Assembly: GCA_013151585.1 (NCBI GenBank)
Contig: JAADHY010000747.1
Coordinates: forward strand, 1,027-6,983
DNA length: 5,957 nt
Reading direction: 5' to 3'
DNA from: Planctomycetota bacterium
GTDB lineage: Bacteria; Planctomycetota; Planctomycetia; Planctomycetales; Planctomycetaceae
Shown here: piece after piece, positions 5,216 to 5,957 of the stretch
Layout of the letters: every line of letters begins with the position of its first letter
Position numbering within the stretch: the stretch's first letter is position 1
The notes under the pieces: model-generated
Seen by the model: only the letters and a program-made list of their open reading frames with translations
The model's database searches: none
What the model was told of the DNA's origin: nothing
Program-made: the position numbers and the translations under genes

Positions 5216-5957
5216 CTAACGTCCAATCTTCGGCTGTCCCGGGGGAACCGCGGGAGCTTGCAACACCCGACGGATGACGTCGGCATAAGCCATTAACACC
5301 ATGTAGTTCCGCAGGCAGAAACCGTTGTGGTTCAAGCCTTCTTCGGAGTAGTCGCCGCGGTACTTTTTCGGATTGGACGGATGGACGCCGTCGCGCGCGA
5401 TGAGCGTGGGAACGTCGTATCCGGAGTACTCGCTGAATCGATCCAGTTTTCCGTCCCAGTCGTTCGGGCGTCGGCGCAGAATCTCAGCGTGGAAGTCGGT
5501 GAGCGGTACTTTCAGGTCGCGAGCGATTCGGCGGACGGCTTCGGCGAAACGGGCCGCCTTTTCCTCAAAGCCGTGACGCGGCGGAATCGTGCTCAGAATC
5601 ACGACCGTTCCGTTATCCAGACACTTCTGGACGACCCGACGGGTCGTCGCTTCGTAGACGTCTACCCCGACGTTGTTTAAATCGTTCGTACCAAACATCA
5701 GGACGACGACTTCCGGGTTGAGTCGTCGGAGCCAGTCATCCACGTGCTGTTCCGCCCAGCGGATCGTCCGGCCGCCCTGGTTGCCGAACTGGGGACCTTT
5801 ACCGTCCCAGCATTCCTCTCGCATGTAGTTCTTCACAAGCTGAAACGCCTCGGCCATTTCCTTCGACATGTTCCTGCGGTGGTATCGAAGGCTGAACCAG
5901 AAGGCTCGTGAATCGGTGATTGAGTCGCAGAACTGGGCGAACGTGCCCGGTTTGCCG
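5216..5957 (-). CDS. SGNH/GDSL-family hydrolase, N-terminus outside window
   Basis: The frame is open from the window edge to a TAG at 5216-5218, giving about 246 visible residues; the true start is outside. All four SGNH blocks are present in order. Block I is QFCDSITDSRAF at visible residues 8-19, with the nucleophile Ser. Block II is QFGNQGGRT with its Gly. Block III is MFGTNDLNN with its Asn. Block V is ARDGVHPSNP with the Asp and His of the triad. The family hydrolyses esters, including acetyl groups on polysaccharides and lipid esters; the substrate is not evident here. Block I reads CDSIT where GDSIT is usual. An internal ATG at 5869 could be mistaken for the start, but it would remove the nucleophile, so the longer frame is the gene. 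Planctomycete relatives are often exported, but the signal region is not visible. Confidence 0.9.
   Translation of the reverse strand, partial: GKPGTFAQFCDSITDSRAFWFSLRYHRRNMSKEMAEAFQLVKNYMREECWDGKGPQFGNQGGRTIRWAEQHVDDWLRRLNPEVVVLMFGTNDLNNVGVDVYEATTRRVVQKCLDNGTVVILSTIPPRHGFEEKAARFAEAVRRIARDLKVPLTDFHAEILRRRPNDWDGKLDRFSEYSGYDVPTLIARDGVHPSNPKKYRGDYSEEGLNHNGFCLRNYMVLMAYADVIRRVLQAPAVPPGQPKIGR

Overview
The window is 5,957 bases of GC-rich bacterial DNA in which every gene I can support lies on the minus strand, so genes read from high to low coordinates. The mix suggests a planctomycete, most likely of the Pirellula type: a secreted pectate-lyase-fold protein, a secreted Lys-rich LTxxQ protein, a GDSL/SGNH hydrolase, and long gaps between genes. 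This assignment is inference from gene style; no marker gene proves it.

Layout in transcription order. (1) 5957-5216: an SGNH/GDSL hydrolase whose 5' end lies outside the window. (2) 5126-3525: a 533-residue protein of unknown function. It has an N-terminal half that looks like a Rossmann-type SLOG/DprA nucleotide-binding fold, a Ser/Ala/Thr-rich linker, and a C-terminal domain with a weak likeness to DUF2971. (3) 3321-2438: a patatin-like phospholipase broken into two reading frames that overlap by ATGA. The nucleophile elbow is in the first piece and the catalytic Asp in the second. (4) 2083-1517: a small secreted, very basic protein with four LTxxQ motifs (Spy/CpxP-like), preceded by a likely sigma70 promoter and a leader of about 180 nt. 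(5) 1157-1085: tRNA-Lys(CTT), followed by a clear rho-independent terminator at 1056-1020. (6) 935-1: the N-terminal 311 residues of a secreted pectate-lyase-fold protein, cut by the window edge.

The two gaps over 300 bases (1158-1516 and 2084-2437) hold no convincing gene. The first contains a nested inverted repeat and a possible tRNA promoter. The second contains the promoter and leader of the LTxxQ gene.

The genes do not form one obvious pathway. Genes 1-3 are close enough (89 and 203 bases apart) to be co-transcribed, but nothing proves it. The items most worth a second look are the undescribed two-domain 533-residue protein and the split patatin downstream of it. I see no CRISPR array, insertion sequence, integrase or recognisable defence operon.
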